A DNA stretch of 64,000 bases, from positions 1 through 64,000 of the forward strand of contig NZ_BDCA01000022.1 of NCBI RefSeq assembly GCF_001613265.1, read 5' to 3'. The position numbers and the translations under genes were made by a program. Each line of letters starts with the position of its first letter. The stretch's first letter is position 1. The notes beneath the pieces are model-generated. The model had not been told where the DNA came from, did no database searches, and saw only the letters and a list, made by a program, of their open reading frames with translations. Origin of the DNA: Nocardia vermiculata NBRC 100427 (GTDB lineage Bacteria > Actinomycetota > Actinomycetes > Mycobacteriales > Mycobacteriaceae). Shown piece after piece: positions 51,308 to 60,100 of the stretch.

Positions 51308-52051
51308 ATGGCATCGTCGAGCCCCTCCGGAGCACACCCCAGCACGGTCACCGACGGTGCGGTGCCGGCCCGCGAACAGCATCGGGAACGGGTCGTCGCA
51401 GCCGCCGCCGATCTGCTGGAACGTGGCGGCCGGGACGCGGTCACCACCCGCGCCGTTGCCGACGCGGCGGGAGTACAGCCACCGGTGATCTACCGCCTGT
51501 TCGGTGACAAGGACGGCCTACTCGACGCGGTGGCCCAGTACGGTTTCGCGACATTCGTCGCCGCCAAGAACATCGATCCCGATCCGCCGGACCTGCTCGA
51601 GGACCTCCGCGCCGGCTGGGATCTCGCGGTCGACTTCGGCCTGTCCAACCCCGCCCTCTACACCCTCATGTACAGCGAACCCGCCGGCACCGAATCGAGC
51701 GCATTCCGGGCCGGGCTCGAGATCCTGCGGGCCCGCGTGCACCGCCTGGCCGCGGCCGGCCGGCTCCGCGTCGACGAGTCCACGGCCGCCGGGATCATTC
51801 ACGCCACCGGCCGAGGCGCGGTGCTGACCTGGCTGTCACTGCCCGAAGCCGACCGAAACCCGGCCCTGCTCACCGAACTTCGGGAGGCCATGGTCACCGC
51901 GGTCACCAACGAACGCCCGGCCGTCCAGGATGCCGGCCCGGCCGGGGCCGCACGCGCGTTGCGCGCCACCCTGCCCGAGGCGACCACACTGACCCCGGCC
52001 GAACAGGATCTGCTGCGAGAGTGGCTGGAGCGCTTGACAACCGAGCTGTGA
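51308..52051 (+). CDS. TetR-family regulator of the QorB-like gene
   Basis: 247 residues from the ATG at 51308. After a ~25-residue Ser/Thr-rich lead-in, the HTH is DAVTTRAVADAAGVQPPVIYRLFGDKDGLL (about residues 43-72). The rest is an all-helical ligand domain. Divergent arrangement with the QorB-like gene and the dyad between them point to local repression relieved by an electrophile or quinone. The upstream in-frame extension would cover the promoter and was not used. Confidence 0.9.
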   Translation: MASSSPSGAHPSTVTDGAVPAREQHRERVVAAAADLLERGGRDAVTTRAVADAAGVQPPVIYRLFGDKDGLLDAVAQYGFATFVAAKNIDPDPPDLLEDLRAGWDLAVDFGLSNPALYTLMYSEPAGTESSAFRAGLEILRARVHRLAAAGRLRVDESTAAGIIHATGRGAVLTWLSLPEADRNPALLTELREAMVTAVTNERPAVQDAGPAGAARALRATLPEATTLTPAEQDLLREWLERLTTEL

Positions 52052-52088
52052 ACGGCGAGCACAGCACTGCCGGCAACCCCGACGTCAT

Positions 52089-52985
52089 TCACTGATCCGG
52101 GGTCGCATCGGCGCTGGCGATGCCGAGCACCTCGAGGAAGGCGATCGCGGCCGGTGTACTGCCGCTGTGACTCCACACCGCGTACTCGACGCGCATCGGT
52201 GCGTCGGTCACTTCGACGGCGACCACTCCCCGCAGCCGGGGAACATAGCGGGAGGCGAGCATCGCCACCCCCAAACCCTGTTCCACCAATCGCGCCATCA
52301 TCGAGTCCGCGGTGGTGACCTCGTAGGCGATCACCCGATCCAACCCGGCCGCGGCGAATGCCTGGTCGGACTGCGCCCGCCCGGCGGTTCCCGCGGGCAG
52401 GTCCACGAAGACCTCCGACGCGAGCGTGCGCAGGTCCACCGCTGTTTCGGTGGCGAGCGGATGGTCCGGCGCGACCAGGGCGACGAGCCGGTCGCGGGCG
52501 AGTTCGAGGGCGGCCACCCCACTGGGCCGCGCCGTGATCGGTAGCCCGAGGAAGGCGACGTCCAGCTCTCCCTGCTCCACCTGCTCGGCCAGCTCCTCGC
52601 TCGCCGCGACCCGCAGCCGGATCTGCACGTGCGGATAGCGGGTGCGGAACTCCCGCAGACCGACCGGGATGTCTACGGCGGCGACAGTGGGAATCAGTCC
52701 CACCCGTAACTGCCCACGGATTTCCCCGACCGCCGCGGCAACCTCGGCCGCCGCGCGCTCGGCGGCGTCGAGACACTGACGGGCCGCGGGAAGGAACGCC
52801 TCCCCCGCCGGTGTTGTTCGCACGCGCCGACTGGTGCGCTCGAATAGTTTCGCGCCGAGTTCGCGTTCCAGCCGGGCGATCTGATGGCTCAGTGCCGACT
52901 GCACCACCAGGCAGCGTTCGGCTGCCCGGGTGAAGCTGTTGGTTTCGGCGACGGCGATCACATAGCGCATCTGCTGCAGCTCCAT
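52089..52985 (-). CDS. LysR-family regulator
   Basis: 298 residues from the ATG at 52985. Winged HTH at the N-terminus (MRYVIAVAETNSFTRAAERCLVVQSALSHQIARLERELG), then a two-lobed periplasmic-binding-like effector domain (GQLRVGLIPTVAAVDIPVGL onward). It is divergent from the DMT-exporter gene (79 bp between starts), so it probably activates the exporter/NmrA/SMP-30 operon and represses itself. Effector unknown. Confidence 0.93.
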   Translation of the reverse strand: MELQQMRYVIAVAETNSFTRAAERCLVVQSALSHQIARLERELGAKLFERTSRRVRTTPAGEAFLPAARQCLDAAERAAAEVAAAVGEIRGQLRVGLIPTVAAVDIPVGLREFRTRYPHVQIRLRVAASEELAEQVEQGELDVAFLGLPITARPSGVAALELARDRLVALVAPDHPLATETAVDLRTLASEVFVDLPAGTAGRAQSDQAFAAAGLDRVIAYEVTTADSMMARLVEQGLGVAMLASRYVPRLRGVVAVEVTDAPMRVEYAVWSHSGSTPAAIAFLEVLGIASADATPDQ

Positions 52986-53064
52986 GGATCCATCTTGTAT
53001 CGAGATTGATCCGGTGACAAACATGTGTTGGACTCATAGATGGGTCGCGGATGACACTTCGAGT

Positions 53065-53973
53065 ATGAAAAGCCCAGTCGCAGAGCCGGTTCCCGTCGGC
53101 ACCGCAGGACCTGCCGCTGGTGGGCGGCTGTCCCGCACCGCGTTGACGGCGCTGGCCCCCATCTCGTGGGGCACCACCTACATCGTCACCACCGAACTGC
53201 TCCCACCCGGACACCCCCTGTTCGCCGGAATGCTGCGCGCATTGCCGGCCGGTCTGATCGTGCTCGCCATCACCCGGACACTGCCGCACGGCACCTGGTG
53301 GATGAAGGCCACGGTGCTCGGCGTACTGAACATCGGCGTACTCAACGCCCTGCTGTTCATTGCGGCCGAACGCCTCCCCGGGGGCGTCGCCGCCACCCTC
53401 GCCGCAGCACAGCCGCTGCTCGTCGCCGTGCTCGCGGTGGCGATTCTGCGTGAACGCCTGTCGGTACCTCGGTTGATCTGGGGAGTCGTCGGCGTGGCCG
53501 GCGTCGGCCTGGTGGTGCTCGGACCGACAGCGGCCCTCGACGGAGTGGGGATCGTGGCCGGCCTGGGCAGTGCGGCCTCGATGGCGCTCGGGCTGACGCT
53601 CACCAAATACTGGGGGCCACCCCCCGAGGTGAGCACCACCACATTCGCCGGCTGGCAGCTCGCCGCCGCCGGACTGTTCCTGCTCCCGATGACCGGCCTG
53701 TTCGAGGGCGCGCCACCCACGATCGATCTGCCCGCCGCGCTCGGCTATCTCTGGCTGGGACTGGTCGGTGGCCTGATCGCCTATGTGCTGTGGTTCCGCG
53801 GCATCGCCACCTTGCCCGTGTCGTCGGTCGCGGTGCTCGTTCTGTTGTCCCCCTTGGTCGCCGCGGGGCTGGGCGCGGTCGTACTCGACCAGACACTCGG
53901 ACCGATCCAACTCCTCGGATTCGGGCTCGCACTCGCCGCGATCGTGGCGGGACAGATCGTCGGAAGGAAATAA
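53065..53973 (+). CDS. EamA/DMT-family exporter
   Basis: 302 residues from the ATG at 53065; earlier in-frame starts (52984, 53026) would overlap the LysR start. About ten membrane helices in two EamA repeats, with LPGGVAATLAAAQPLLVAVLA and AYVLWFRGIATLPVSSVAVLVLLSPLVA the paired signatures. Exports metabolites or toxic compounds by a proton gradient; substrate unknown. First gene of a likely operon with the NmrA-like gene (2-nt gap) and the SMP-30-like pseudogene, divergent from LysR. Confidence 0.9.
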   Translation: MKSPVAEPVPVGTAGPAAGGRLSRTALTALAPISWGTTYIVTTELLPPGHPLFAGMLRALPAGLIVLAITRTLPHGTWWMKATVLGVLNIGVLNALLFIAAERLPGGVAATLAAAQPLLVAVLAVAILRERLSVPRLIWGVVGVAGVGLVVLGPTAALDGVGIVAGLGSAASMALGLTLTKYWGPPPEVSTTTFAGWQLAAAGLFLLPMTGLFEGAPPTIDLPAALGYLWLGLVGGLIAYVLWFRGIATLPVSSVAVLVLLSPLVAAGLGAVVLDQTLGPIQLLGFGLALAAIVAGQIVGRK

Positions 53974-53975
53974 AC

Positions 53976-54845
53976 ATGCGCAACGAACACACGATCCTGG
54001 TCACGGGAGCGACCGGCACGCAGGGTGGTGCGGTGACGCGGCGACTGCTCGCCACCGGCTACCGGGTACAGGCACTGGTTCGCGACCCGAACCAGCCACC
54101 GGCACGAACGCTGCAGGCACTCGGCGCCGAGTTGGTCGTCGGCGACCTCGACGACGTGCCGTCGTTGCGGGCCGCCGCCCAGGGCGTACACGGCATATTC
54201 AGTGTGCAGCCGGCGGATCTGTCGGATCCACATCCCGAAAGCGAAGTGCGCCGCGGAATGAACGTCGCGGACGCCGCCGACGCCGAGCAGGTCCAGCATC
54301 TGGTCTACAGCTCGGTCGCCGCGGCGCACCACGATTCCGGGGTCGCCCACTTCGAAGCCAAGGAACGGATCGAAGCCCACCTCGAGACACTGGACATACC
54401 GGTGACCGTCCTGCGGCCGGTGTTCTTCATGGAGAACCTCCGATATCTGGTCCCGCCAGCGGAACACGGCTTCCGCAGGGGCACTATCGCGCTGGAACAG
54501 GACTCGACCTTGCAATTGATTGCCGCCGACGACATCGGCCGCATCGCCGCGGAGGCGTTCACCCATCCGGGCGAATTCACAGGTCGCGCCATCGAGATCG
54601 CCGGCGACGAACTGACGGTGCGCCAGATCGCCCAGGTGCTGACCGACGCCCTCGATGCCACCACACTATTCGAGCAGCAGCCGATCGAAGAGTTGCGCGC
54701 GCATGCACCGGATATGGCAGCGATGTATCAGTGGATCAGTACGCACGGGTACCGGGCCGAAATCGCCGCCCTCCGCGACCGCCACCCCGAACTGCTGACC
54801 TTCGATGCATGGGCGCGCATGCACCGAAAGGATTTCGGAAAATGA
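53976..54845 (+). CDS. NmrA-like NAD(P)-binding protein
   Basis: 289 residues, ATG with GGAAGGAAA upstream. ILVTGATGTQGGAVTRRLL (about residues 7-25) binds NADP; RDPNQPP selects the phosphate; GVHGIFSVQPADLSDPHPESEVRRG is typical of the HSCARG/NmrA subgroup; RPVFFMENLRYL and IAADDIGRIA follow. HSCARG-like proteins sense NADPH, and some are oxidoreductases; no catalytic Tyr-Lys pair is evident. Middle gene of the DMT/NmrA/SMP-30 operon, overlapping the next gene by 4 nt. Confidence 0.93.
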   Translation: MRNEHTILVTGATGTQGGAVTRRLLATGYRVQALVRDPNQPPARTLQALGAELVVGDLDDVPSLRAAAQGVHGIFSVQPADLSDPHPESEVRRGMNVADAADAEQVQHLVYSSVAAAHHDSGVAHFEAKERIEAHLETLDIPVTVLRPVFFMENLRYLVPPAEHGFRRGTIALEQDSTLQLIAADDIGRIAAEAFTHPGEFTGRAIEIAGDELTVRQIAQVLTDALDATTLFEQQPIEELRAHAPDMAAMYQWISTHGYRAEIAALRDRHPELLTFDAWARMHRKDFGK

Positions 54846-55802
54846 AGAGCGGCATCGTCCTTTGTCTCACCCTTGCCTGGTCGGTCACCGCGTCGATGGC
54901 GCCCCAGCCGGTAGCGGAAGCACACGCACCATGGTTTCCCGCCTCGGTCGCACTCCCTGCCGGATTCCGTCCCGAGGGCATCGCGATCGGTTCGGACCCG
55001 ACGGCGTATCTCGGATCGCAGACCGACGGATCCATCTATCGAGCGAATCTGATCACCGGGCGCGGAGCCCTGCTCAGCCGCGGACCTGGCACACCCGCGA
55101 TGGGCCTCGCCGTGGACGACCGCGGCCGGTTGTTCGTTGCCGGCGGGGCGGCAGGCGACGCTCGTGTCGTCGACACCCGCACCGGTGTTGTCCTCGCTTC
55201 TTACCAGCTTGGGACCTCGCCGGACGCATTGGTCAACGATGTGATTCTCACCCCGGAAGGAGCCTGGTTCACCGACTCGCACACCCCGGTGCTGTACTAC
55301 CTGCCATTCGGCGGTGCGGGACTACCTGCCATTCGGCGGTGCGGGTAAGTTGCCGCCACCCGAGGCAATACAGCGGCGGCCGCTCACCGGAGAAATCCGG
55401 TATCTGCCGAACGTATTCAACGCCAACGGGGTTACCCGCACCCCCGACGGCGCAGGTCTGATCATCGTCCAGTCGGCAACCGGTCGGCTGTTTCGTATCG
55501 CGCCTGAGACGGGCGTGACCCGGGAGATCGATCTCGGCGGTGCAAGCCTGCGCGACGGTGACGGCATGTACTTGCGCGGCAGCACGCTGTTCGTGGTGCA
55601 GAACCGGACCGAGGCGATCGCCGTCGTCCAACTCGACAGCACAGGCCTGACCGGCACCGTGCTCCGGCAGCTCACCGACCCTCGGTTCGACGTACCGACA
55701 ACGGTCGCCGAATACGCGGGCCGCCTGTATCTCCCCAATGCACGATTCACCACCCCGGCGACACCGACCACCACGTATTCGGTGGTTGCGGTGCATCCGT
55801 AG
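54842..55802 (+). pseudogene. SMP-30/beta-propeller-like secreted protein gene, broken by a 25-bp duplication
   Basis: The reading frame starts at the ATG 54842 with a Sec signal (ILCLTLAWSVTASMAPQPVAEAHA-like, cleavage after about residue 28) and continues as beta-propeller sequence (PEGIAIGSDPTAYLGSQTDGSIYRANL, then AVDDRGRLFVAG). A perfect 25-bp tandem repeat (55296-55320 and 55321-55345) shifts the frame and stops it at 55348. Removing one copy joins the two parts exactly into 311 codons, ending IAVVQLD...TYSVVAVHP at 55802. SMP-30/gluconolactonase-like secreted protein. All other positions look intact, so the inactivation is recent or an assembly error. Confidence 0.85.
55296..55345 (+). 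repeat. exact 25-bp tandem duplication
   Basis: Two adjacent identical copies (55296-55320, 55321-55345), beginning ACTACCTGCC and ending GGTGCGGG. Because 25 is not a multiple of 3, the repeat breaks the SMP-30-like gene; loss of one copy by slipped-strand pairing would restore it. Confidence 0.97.
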
Positions 55803-55909
55803 TCGCTCCGGCGATTCAGCGCCCTTCGCCTGCCACGGCATCCGGGCGGCCAGGTCGCCGCGGCGCGGCCGGGCACGGGACACGACCGCGGTCGGTAGTC
55901 TGTGCTGCG

Positions 55910-57118
55910 ATGAACGCTGCACCGGATCCCGTGGTCGCCGATATCGCTGTGCCGGATGTGGTTCGCACCGAGTTGCGCCGCGGCGTGCGCAGTGTGCTCG
56001 TCGACACCGTCGCACTGCGGATGGTGCGGGAACGGTTCGATGCCGAGCAGGCGGGGGCCTTGGGGCGGTATCTCGAGGCGTCGCAGTCACCGAATACGGT
56101 GCGCGCCTACCGCTCCGATTGGATCGGGTGGTCGGCGTGGTGTGCCGGTGAGGGCCGCCAGGCGCTGCCCGCGGACGCGCTGGATGTGGCCGTGTATCTG
56201 GCTGCGGCGGCCGATGCTCGCAAACCGTCGGGTGAGTGGGCGTTCGGGCCGGCGACGCTGGAACGCAAGAGTGCGGCCATCGCGGCGGTGCATGCAGCCA
56301 ACGGGCTGGCCTCTCCCACCCGTTCGGATGTGGTGCGGTTGACGCTGCGCGGTATCCGCCGCACCCGGCGCAGTGTGCCCAAACGTAAACGGCCGGTACT
56401 GTTGCACACCCTCGAACAGCTGTTGGCGGGGTTGCCGGAACCGGGATGGCCGGCCGAGCCGACGCGACGCCGCGACCGACTGTTATTGCTGGTCGGATTC
56501 GCGGGCGCGTTGCGGCGTAGCGAACTGGCGGGTCTGCGGATCGGCGATGTGGCGATAACGGTCGACCACGGCACCGGCGAGCCGGTGCTGCTGGTGCGGC
56601 TGCCGGCCACCAAAACCGATCCGACCGGTGCCGGTGGACAATCGGTGGCACTACCGCGTGGCGTGCACCCGGCGACCTGTCCGGTGTGCGCGTTCGCGGA
56701 CTGGATCATGTTGCGTGACATTCACACCGACGGCGGCAGCACCGCCCTCCGTTCGCTGACACCCGACACCACGCCCGGCATTCACCGCTGCCACGGATTC
56801 ACCGGTGCGACGCGGGTCTCCTCGGATGCCGCGCTGTTTCCTCCGGTCACCCGCCACGGCGGTATCGGGATCGATCCCATCTCCGGGCGTGCGGTCGCCG
56901 AACTGGTGAAGCGCTATGCCGCACGTGCGGGTCTGGATCCGGCGTTGTTCTCCGGCCATTCACTACGCGCCGGCTTCGCGACCCAGGCGGCCCTCGGCGG
57001 AGCCAGCGACCGCGAGATCATGCGGCAGGGCCGGTGGTCCAACCCGCGCACTGTGCACGGCTACATCCGCACCGCGAACCCGTTGGAGGACAACGCGGTA
57101 ACCAAACTCGGTCTCTGA
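55910..57118 (+). CDS. tyrosine site-specific recombinase/integrase
   Basis: 402 residues. The N-terminal SAM-like core-binding region includes SPNTVRAYRSDWIGWSAWC (about residues 60-78). The catalytic domain has RRSELAGLRIGDV (first Arg), HSLRAGFATQAAL (His-x-x-Arg), GRWSNPRTVHGYIR with the Trp/His position and the nucleophile Tyr near residue 388. All catalytic residues are present. TAGTCT at 55896-55901 lies 8 nt before the ATG, a leaderless -10. There are no phage or excisionase genes adjacent, and no attachment-site direct repeats were recognised. The gene may be a solitary recombinase or a remnant of an element. Confidence 0.9.
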   Translation: MNAAPDPVVADIAVPDVVRTELRRGVRSVLVDTVALRMVRERFDAEQAGALGRYLEASQSPNTVRAYRSDWIGWSAWCAGEGRQALPADALDVAVYLAAAADARKPSGEWAFGPATLERKSAAIAAVHAANGLASPTRSDVVRLTLRGIRRTRRSVPKRKRPVLLHTLEQLLAGLPEPGWPAEPTRRRDRLLLLVGFAGALRRSELAGLRIGDVAITVDHGTGEPVLLVRLPATKTDPTGAGGQSVALPRGVHPATCPVCAFADWIMLRDIHTDGGSTALRSLTPDTTPGIHRCHGFTGATRVSSDAALFPPVTRHGGIGIDPISGRAVAELVKRYAARAGLDPALFSGHSLRAGFATQAALGGASDREIMRQGRWSNPRTVHGYIRTANPLEDNAVTKLGL

Positions 57119-57122
57119 ACGG

Positions 57123-57398
57123 TTCATAGCCGGCGCCTCGCTGTTCGCGGTCGCGACACCTTTCGACACCGACACCACCGTCGAGGTCCGCCACGGAAAG
57201 ACACTCGTCGACGCCGCGGCCGCGGCTGGAATCGACCACATCGTGGTCTCCTCCGCCACGCACTCCGACCGAGCCTTCACGACCCACATGGGCACCATGC
57301 TCGGCGAGTTCGGGACCACACCCGACTCAGCTGACAGCCGGGGACGTCGGCCGACGAGGTCCGGGACGGTACGGCTACTGGGCCGGCCCGGCGGGTGA
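57123..57398 (+). pseudogene. NmrA-family gene fragment
   Basis: In the frame after the integrase stop, FIAGASLFAVATPFDTDTTV, then EVRHGKTLVDAAAAAGIDHIV and VSSATHSDRAF, is the middle of an NmrA/HSCARG protein (compare the family's G-x-F-A-V-T-T-P-F and DAA-x-AGI-x-H motifs). Beginning and end are missing; the similarity fades after about 57317, and the frame stops at 57398. It lacks a start and is not a working gene. It lies directly behind the integrase and could be the scar of an insertion. Confidence 0.7.
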
Positions 57399-57412
57399 CG
57401 GCTCGGATCGTC

Positions 57413-58123
57413 CTATCCCGGACACAGTTTCGCGAGCCGAGCGGAGGCTTTCAAAAGCGTCATGGACTGCTCGTTCAGGCGTTGTCGCCACTCTTGGACC
57501 TGGTGCAGCGCCGTACCCGCCGCCCCGTCGCGGTGGATGCGGGAGATCGCCTGCGCGATGCGAGGCAGCGGGAAGTGGCCGCGGCGCAGCAGATAGACGA
57601 GACGAGCATCCTGAACGTCTCTCGGCGTGTACACACGATGTCCGGTGTGATGCCGACGAGGTCGTAGTGCGCCGGCTCGTTCCCAGCTCCTGAGGGTGGC
57701 TGCGGTGACGCCGATGTGACGCGCAAGCTCACCGACCGTCAGGGTGGCGTGTGCCGGCTGCGGACTACGCGGGAAGCGGGAGGCGGCGCGCAGTACACCG
57801 TCGAGCTGTCGGAGGGTTTCCCGGTCCGTCACGATCTGCGCGTGTGCACGGTCGAGGGCTTCGAGCGCATCGTCGGTGCGGCCGCCGACGAGGGCCGTCA
57901 TGATCGAGACTCCGGTGGCGTGACCGACCGCTCCGGACAGCGCGACGAAGGCGAGCAGCGCGTCGAGATGACGCTGCTCATAGACGCGATAGCCGTGTTC
58001 GGTGCGGGCAGCCGGGTAGATGATGCCCTGGGCCTCGTAGTTACGCACCGCCTGCTGAGACATGCCTGCCGCCCGAGCCAGGTCGACCGGTCTCATCGCA
58101 CCCGGTTTTGAAGGTCGGACCAC
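57413..58123 (-). CDS. tandem MerR-domain regulator
   Basis: 236 residues from a GTG at 58123 (an ATG at 58096 is possible; neither has a strong ribosome site). Two MerR winged helices are fused: residues about 10-75 (PVDLARAAGMSQQAVRNYEA) and about 125-195 (TVGELARHIGVTAATLRSWE). There is no separate effector domain, so dual DNA contact or heterologous sensing is implied. It is divergent from the Imm5-like gene (61 bp between starts) and ends 15 bp from an NmrA remnant. Target genes are unknown. Confidence 0.88.
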   Translation of the reverse strand: MVRPSKPGAMRPVDLARAAGMSQQAVRNYEAQGIIYPAARTEHGYRVYEQRHLDALLAFVALSGAVGHATGVSIMTALVGGRTDDALEALDRAHAQIVTDRETLRQLDGVLRAASRFPRSPQPAHATLTVGELARHIGVTAATLRSWERAGALRPRRHHTGHRVYTPRDVQDARLVYLLRRGHFPLPRIAQAISRIHRDGAAGTALHQVQEWRQRLNEQSMTLLKASARLAKLCPG

Positions 58124-58184
58124 ATTCTCTTGGGCATTTCACCTCGAACCTTCCACCGGTGATTCACAGTTACGATAACAAGGC

Positions 58185-58754
58185 ATGTCACCGAGCACAG
58201 CCGAGAATCCCCGCCGACCGCGCACGCCGGACTTCGTCCTGACCTCGGACGAGCTCAGAGCGGTCACCGCCTTCAACGTTGCATGCGTCGAGCAGGTCAT
58301 CGGGCTCTTCGAACAGGCGCACCCCACCGATGCACGACCGCGGGCCGCGGTGAACGCTGCACAGGCATTCGTGAGCGGAGGGCCCCGGACCAAGGAGCAG
58401 CGCGTCACCGCGCTCGCCGCGCACCGAGCTGCGAAAGACGCCGAACCGCCGGCAAGGTATGCGGCGATGGCCGCCGGCGACGCTGCAGCCTCCGCATATC
58501 TGCACCCGCTCGCAGACGCCGAGCAGGCAGGACACATTCTGCGGGGGCCCGCCTATTGTGTCCTCGCACTACGACATCGAGCGGTAGAGCCCCTGACGCA
58601 TGCGGACGCCGTCACAGGTGTCCTCATGCACGTCACCCCTCGGGTGATCCGAGTGTTACTGCGCTACCCGCCGGTGAGTCACCGCCGTCGGGATGTTGCT
58701 CCGGTGATGGTCGAACTCGACGAGCGTCTACGAGGAACTCGCTGCCATGCCTGA
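58185..58754 (+). CDS. Imm5-like putative immunity protein
   Basis: 189 residues. DELRAVTAFNVACVEQVIGLFEQAHPTDARPRAAVNAAQAF and KEQRVTALAAHRAAKDAEPPARYAAMAAGDAAASAYLHPLADAEQAGHILR follow the 'putative immunity protein' (Imm5-like) pattern: repeated helices with Asp-x-Arg-Pro and His-Arg-Ala-Ala-Lys motifs. Such proteins often guard polymorphic toxins but also occur alone in actinobacteria. It overlaps the RCC1 gene by 8 nt, so the two are co-translated. No toxin gene is present in the window. Confidence 0.72.
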   Translation: MSPSTAENPRRPRTPDFVLTSDELRAVTAFNVACVEQVIGLFEQAHPTDARPRAAVNAAQAFVSGGPRTKEQRVTALAAHRAAKDAEPPARYAAMAAGDAAASAYLHPLADAEQAGHILRGPAYCVLALRHRAVEPLTHADAVTGVLMHVTPRVIRVLLRYPPVSHRRRDVAPVMVELDERLRGTRCHA

Positions 58755-59628
58755 GACGGCTGCGTCACCGGCACGATCGGCCCGTGCTCGGTCGGCGCTG
58801 GCCGCTGGGCGCCGCCATTCCGTAGGCGTGCGTTCCGATGGGTCGGTCGTGACGGCGGGCATTCCCCGAGCACCGGAGTGCGGTGTCGGCACCTGGCACG
58901 ACATCGTGGCCGTCGCTGCGGGAAATGTGCACACCGCCTCCAATACCGGCCGCTCCCACACGGTGGGCCTACGCGCCGACGGCACCGTCGTCGGGGCCGG
59001 CTGGAACGGTGACCGACAGTGCGATGTCACCGACTGGACGAGCGTCGTGAATATCGCCGCAGGCTGGCGGCGCACCCTGGCGGTCCTGGCGAACGGCACC
59101 GTGTGCGCGACCGGCCGGATACAGGAGGGTGCGTGCGAGGTCGACGCGTGGCGCGACATCGTCGCCGTCGCCGCCGGAGATTGGTGCTCGGTCGGCCTTC
59201 GTGCCGACGGCACCGTCACCGCTGTCGGAATCGACCGCAGGGGACAGTGCAGGGTCACCGAATGGCGCAACGTGCGCTCGATTGCGGCGGGTTGTCTGCA
59301 TACCGTCGCCGTCACCGAGGACGGACGGGTACTCGCCACCGGAGACATATCGTGCGGCGCCACCAGGGTGTCCGGCTGGCGTGAGGTGGCCGGAGTATCC
59401 GCGGGGAGCTACCACACGGTCGCCGTCGATACCCGAGGCCGAGTACTCGCCGCCGGAGACAACACCCACGGACAGTGCGATGTCGCATCCTGGCGCGACA
59501 TGGTCTCGGTCGCCGCCGGATCCACGCATACCCTCGGGCTGCACAGCGACGGCACCGTCCTCGCAGCCGGCAACAACCACCACGGTCAATGCGACACCGC
59601 CCAGTGGGAACTCCGCCGGCTCCGCTGA
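58747..59628 (+). CDS. RCC1-like seven-bladed beta-propeller protein
   Basis: 293 residues made almost entirely of seven RCC1 repeats of about 38-45 residues, each of the form A-A-G-x-x-H-T-V-G-L-R-x-D-G-T-V...G-Q-C-D-V-x-x-W-x-x-I-V-x-V, the count expected for a complete propeller. There is no signal peptide or membrane helix, so it is cytoplasmic. RCC1 propellers bind proteins or nucleotides. Start overlaps the Imm5-like stop by 8 nt, pairing the two genes. The role is unknown. Confidence 0.85.
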   Translation: MPETAASPARSARARSALAAGRRHSVGVRSDGSVVTAGIPRAPECGVGTWHDIVAVAAGNVHTASNTGRSHTVGLRADGTVVGAGWNGDRQCDVTDWTSVVNIAAGWRRTLAVLANGTVCATGRIQEGACEVDAWRDIVAVAAGDWCSVGLRADGTVTAVGIDRRGQCRVTEWRNVRSIAAGCLHTVAVTEDGRVLATGDISCGATRVSGWREVAGVSAGSYHTVAVDTRGRVLAAGDNTHGQCDVASWRDMVSVAAGSTHTLGLHSDGTVLAAGNNHHGQCDTAQWELRRLR

Positions 59629-60100
59629 ATGGACTTTCATCACTCTTCCGCCACACAGGAATCCATGAAGTTCGTCGAGCACACACGGCCGGGGAACGCC
59701 CCTACGCGCTCTCGCAATGTCGCCCGGCAGGTGTCACAGCATGCCCGAAATTACTGTTCCGTCACCGGTATTCAGTGGAAACAATCCCATTCTCCCGCCC
59801 GGTAGGTCTCTGTTTCCCGAAATACCTGCTGGTTTTCCGCGCCGACACGGACCTCAGCACTGCCATCCCACGCCGAACCGGTGGCGGGCCGAGCGAAGTT
59901 GGCAGCCGCTGTGATATCCATCCCGTTGCGCAGAACGGTGTTTCATGACTTCACGAGAGAGTTCAACCGACCCACAGCTGCAATCCGCACCATGACCGAA
60001 CAAATGCGTCATTGCGCATCGCACGGTGCCCTGAACCGGTTGTCCGATTGCGCGAATTGGCGTTTTATGCCCCCGACGGCGGACGGATACCGTCGAATTC
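59629..60100. other. 472-bp intergenic region before the amidase
   Basis: AT-richer than the surroundings. I see no gene: open frames on both strands lack ribosome sites and domain character. TACCGT at 60088-60093 ends 7 nt before the amidase ATG, a leaderless -10 element for that gene; no clear -35 is visible. No terminator hairpin was recognised after the RCC1 gene. Confidence 0.5.

Noticed and set aside
52986..53064. LysR box between LysR and the DMT gene
   Set aside because: ATC...GAT ends at about 52989-53007 are suggestive but the inner pairs do not match; too weak to list.
51799..53910. 703-codon open frame on the minus strand across the TetR, LysR and DMT genes
   Set aside because: It is out of frame with three well-supported genes and shows only the Arg/Ala/Gly/Gln-rich composition of a GC-driven shadow frame.
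55269..56651. 460-codon minus-strand frame over the integrase
   Set aside because: Arg/Pro/His-rich shadow of the intact recombinase; its beginning comes from the duplicated SMP-30 region.
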